DNA of 6,821 nt from Acidobacteriota bacterium (GTDB taxonomy: Bacteria > Acidobacteriota > Terriglobia > Terriglobales > Acidobacteriaceae). The stretch's first letter is position 1. Each line of letters starts with the position of its first letter. This document shows, piece after piece, positions 5,497-6,821 of this stretch. The stretch covers positions 1 to 6,821 of the forward strand of contig JAJZCP010000082.1 of assembly GCA_021846065.1 (NCBI GenBank), given 5' to 3'. Made by a program: the position numbers and the translations under genes. The notes beneath the pieces are model-generated. The model made no database searches and had not been told where the DNA came from. It saw nothing but the letters and a program-made list of their open reading frames with translations.

Positions 5497-6821
5497 CATC
5501 GATGGGTGATCCGCCGCGCCGCCGCGAGCAGAGCGCGCAACGCCGCTGGCCGCTGGCGCAGACCGCGGCCATGGGACAGCCGCAGCCATGCATAGAAAAA
5601 TGCTTCGTGTTCCCTGGTAACCGGCTGGTAGGCCCGACGGCTGCGGCTGCGCTGCGTCAGCACCGTCTGCACTGCCGTCATCGCCAGCAGACCTTCCCGG
5701 CCACGGGTAACGCCGAAGCCGCTGCGCTTCCGGCCTCCAAAGGCGGCGCGTGGATCAGCAGTCGAAATGAGCACATCGTTGATAAGGATGGTGCCGCAGG
5801 TGAGCTGCCCAGCCAGGTGTTCCGCGCTGGCGCGAGTGCCGAAGATGGAAGCCGTCAAGGCGTAGCGGCATGCGCGATCCATGGCCAGCGCCTCTGCCTC
5901 GTGGTCAAACACGAACAAGCTTAGAACAGGAGCAAAGATGTCCTGCTGCGCAATCTCCATGGCGGGCGTTACGCTGTCGAGCAATGTGGCGTCTGCGCAT
6001 CCCGCGGCCGCATCATGCAGCCCATCCAGCAATAAGCGTGCCCCACACATCTCCGCTTGCTGTACCAGCGCACGCAGGCGCGAAACCGTGGCCGGCGGAA
6101 TTGGGATGGGCGGGATGGCCTGCAAAGCCTGAGTGAGTCGCGGAACAACAACCGGCCATGCAGCGCGATGGATAAACACGCGCCGTGGCGCCATGCATGT
6201 TGCGGAACCATTCAAACGCACAGCAAATGTAATGGCGTCCACAGCACGATCAAGATCGGCGGTGCGCAGTACAAAGACCGCGTCACAGCCGGAGAGCTCC
6301 AGCACGCAGGGCGTCACCGTTTCGGCCAGTTGTCGCAGAATCGCAACACCCGTTCGATCTGACCCGGTGAAGAAGACCTGGTCCACGCCTTCGCGTATCG
6401 CTTCGATGGCTGCCTCGGCCGTGTCATCCAGAACAGTCAGCAGTGCCGCGGGAATTCCAGCCTCGCAGCAGATATGGCAGAGATGCGCAATCGCTGCGCC
6501 CGTTCCAGGCGCCGGCTTAACGAGTACAGCGTTCCCCGCCATCAACGCCTGCAGCAATTGCACGCCGGGCAGAAAGAGGGGATAGTTTCCGGCGGCGATG
6601 ATCAGCACAACGCCCAGCGGAACCCGCTTGGTCGTCACGCCAGTGCGGCCCAGCCAGAACGGCGCGCGAAAAGCCGGCTCTCGCCGAGGTGCGAGAATTG
6701 CTCCGGCGTTCCGCTCCAGGTAGCGAATAGCTTCCAGCAACGGCAGCACTTCCGCTGCCAGCGTATCCACGGTAGTGCGATGCAGCACGCCGGGGATGCT
6801 GACGGGTACGGCAGCAGCCAA
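5496..6821 (-). CDS. aldH: Aldehyde dehydrogenase, probable carotenoid-aldehyde (AldH-like) type, N-terminus beyond the window
   Basis: The frame is open to the right edge, and 441 residues ending in TGA 5498-5496 are visible. Catalytic elements of the NAD(P)-dependent aldehyde dehydrogenase superfamily are in order (visible numbering): AAGNYPLFLP at 76-85 with the oxyanion Asn79, KPAPG with cofactor Lys102, FFTGSDRTG at 150-158, ELSG with general base Glu175, SATCMAPR with nucleophile Cys209, QQDIFAPV at 292-299 and FGGRKRSGFG at 361-370. Roughly the first 40-60 residues of a normal family member are missing. A basic tail of about 55 residues follows the domain (about 387-441). Eleven bases separate it from the CrtP-type gene, so it is the upstream partner and would oxidise the carotenoid aldehyde to the acid. 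In S. aureus the matching aldH gene lies apart from the crt operon, whereas here the two are adjacent. Substrate is inferred from context; the family assignment itself is firm. Confidence 0.82.
   Translation of the reverse strand: MAAAVPVSIPGVLHRTTVDTLAAEVLPLLEAIRYLERNAGAILAPRREPAFRAPFWLGRTGVTTKRVPLGVVLIIAAGNYPLFLPGVQLLQALMAGNAVLVKPAPGTGAAIAHLCHICCEAGIPAALLTVLDDTAEAAIEAIREGVDQVFFTGSDRTGVAILRQLAETVTPCVLELSGCDAVFVLRTADLDRAVDAITFAVRLNGSATCMAPRRVFIHRAAWPVVVPRLTQALQAIPPIPIPPATVSRLRALVQQAEMCGARLLLDGLHDAAAGCADATLLDSVTPAMEIAQQDIFAPVLSLFVFDHEAEALAMDRACRYALTASIFGTRASAEHLAGQLTCGTILINDVLISTADPRAAFGGRKRSGFGVTRGREGLLAMTAVQTVLTQRSRSRRAYQPVTREHEAFFYAWLRLSHGRGLRQRPAALRALLAAARRITHR

Noticed and set aside
5485..5589. 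Longer version of the CrtP-type gene starting at 5589
   Set aside because: It would add 35 low-complexity residues before the FAD motif, overlap the aldehyde dehydrogenase gene by about 94 bases, and ignore the strong AAGGAG site in front of ATG 5484.

Overview
The window looks like part of a GC-rich bacterial chromosome, most likely from an acidobacterium (Terriglobia type). That placement is an inference from base composition, from the stand-alone secreted CBM9-like protein, and from the mix of genes; no rRNA or other phylogenetic marker is present. Coding density is close to 100%, and no RNA gene, CRISPR array, insertion sequence or long repeat is visible.

Layout from left to right. (1) Positions 1-380, minus strand: the N-terminal 126 residues of a ROK-family sugar kinase or regulator, running off the left edge. 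(2) Positions 381-439: a 59-bp divergent intergenic region. (3) Positions 440-1168, plus strand: a probably exported protein with a CBM9-like carbohydrate-binding domain and no catalytic domain. (4) Positions 1155-2039, minus strand: a protein with a PD-(D/E)XK nuclease-like core, overlapping the end of the CBM9-like gene tail to tail. (5) Positions 2049-6821, minus strand: a tightly packed run of four genes. In transcription order these are an aldehyde dehydrogenase (its N-terminus lies beyond the right edge), a CrtP-type carotenoid oxygenase, a PlsC-type acyltransferase and a CrtQ-like membrane glycosyltransferase. The nuclease-like gene follows 9 bp after the glycosyltransferase and probably belongs to the same transcript.

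The four-gene run is the main content. It matches, function for function, the late steps of staphyloxanthin synthesis in Staphylococcus aureus: CrtP oxidises the terminal methyl of a C30 carotene to the aldehyde, AldH oxidises the aldehyde to the carboxylic acid, CrtQ glucosylates the acid, and an acyltransferase esterifies the sugar. The acyltransferase here is a PlsC-type (HX4D) enzyme and does not look like the small S. aureus CrtO protein, so the last step seems to be filled by a non-homologous enzyme. The backbone genes (crtM or hpnCDE, and crtN) are not in the window and would have to lie upstream, beyond position 6821, or elsewhere. The predicted product is an acylated glycosyl carotenoic acid in the membrane; the carbon length (C30 or C40), the sugar and the acyl chain cannot be read from the sequence.
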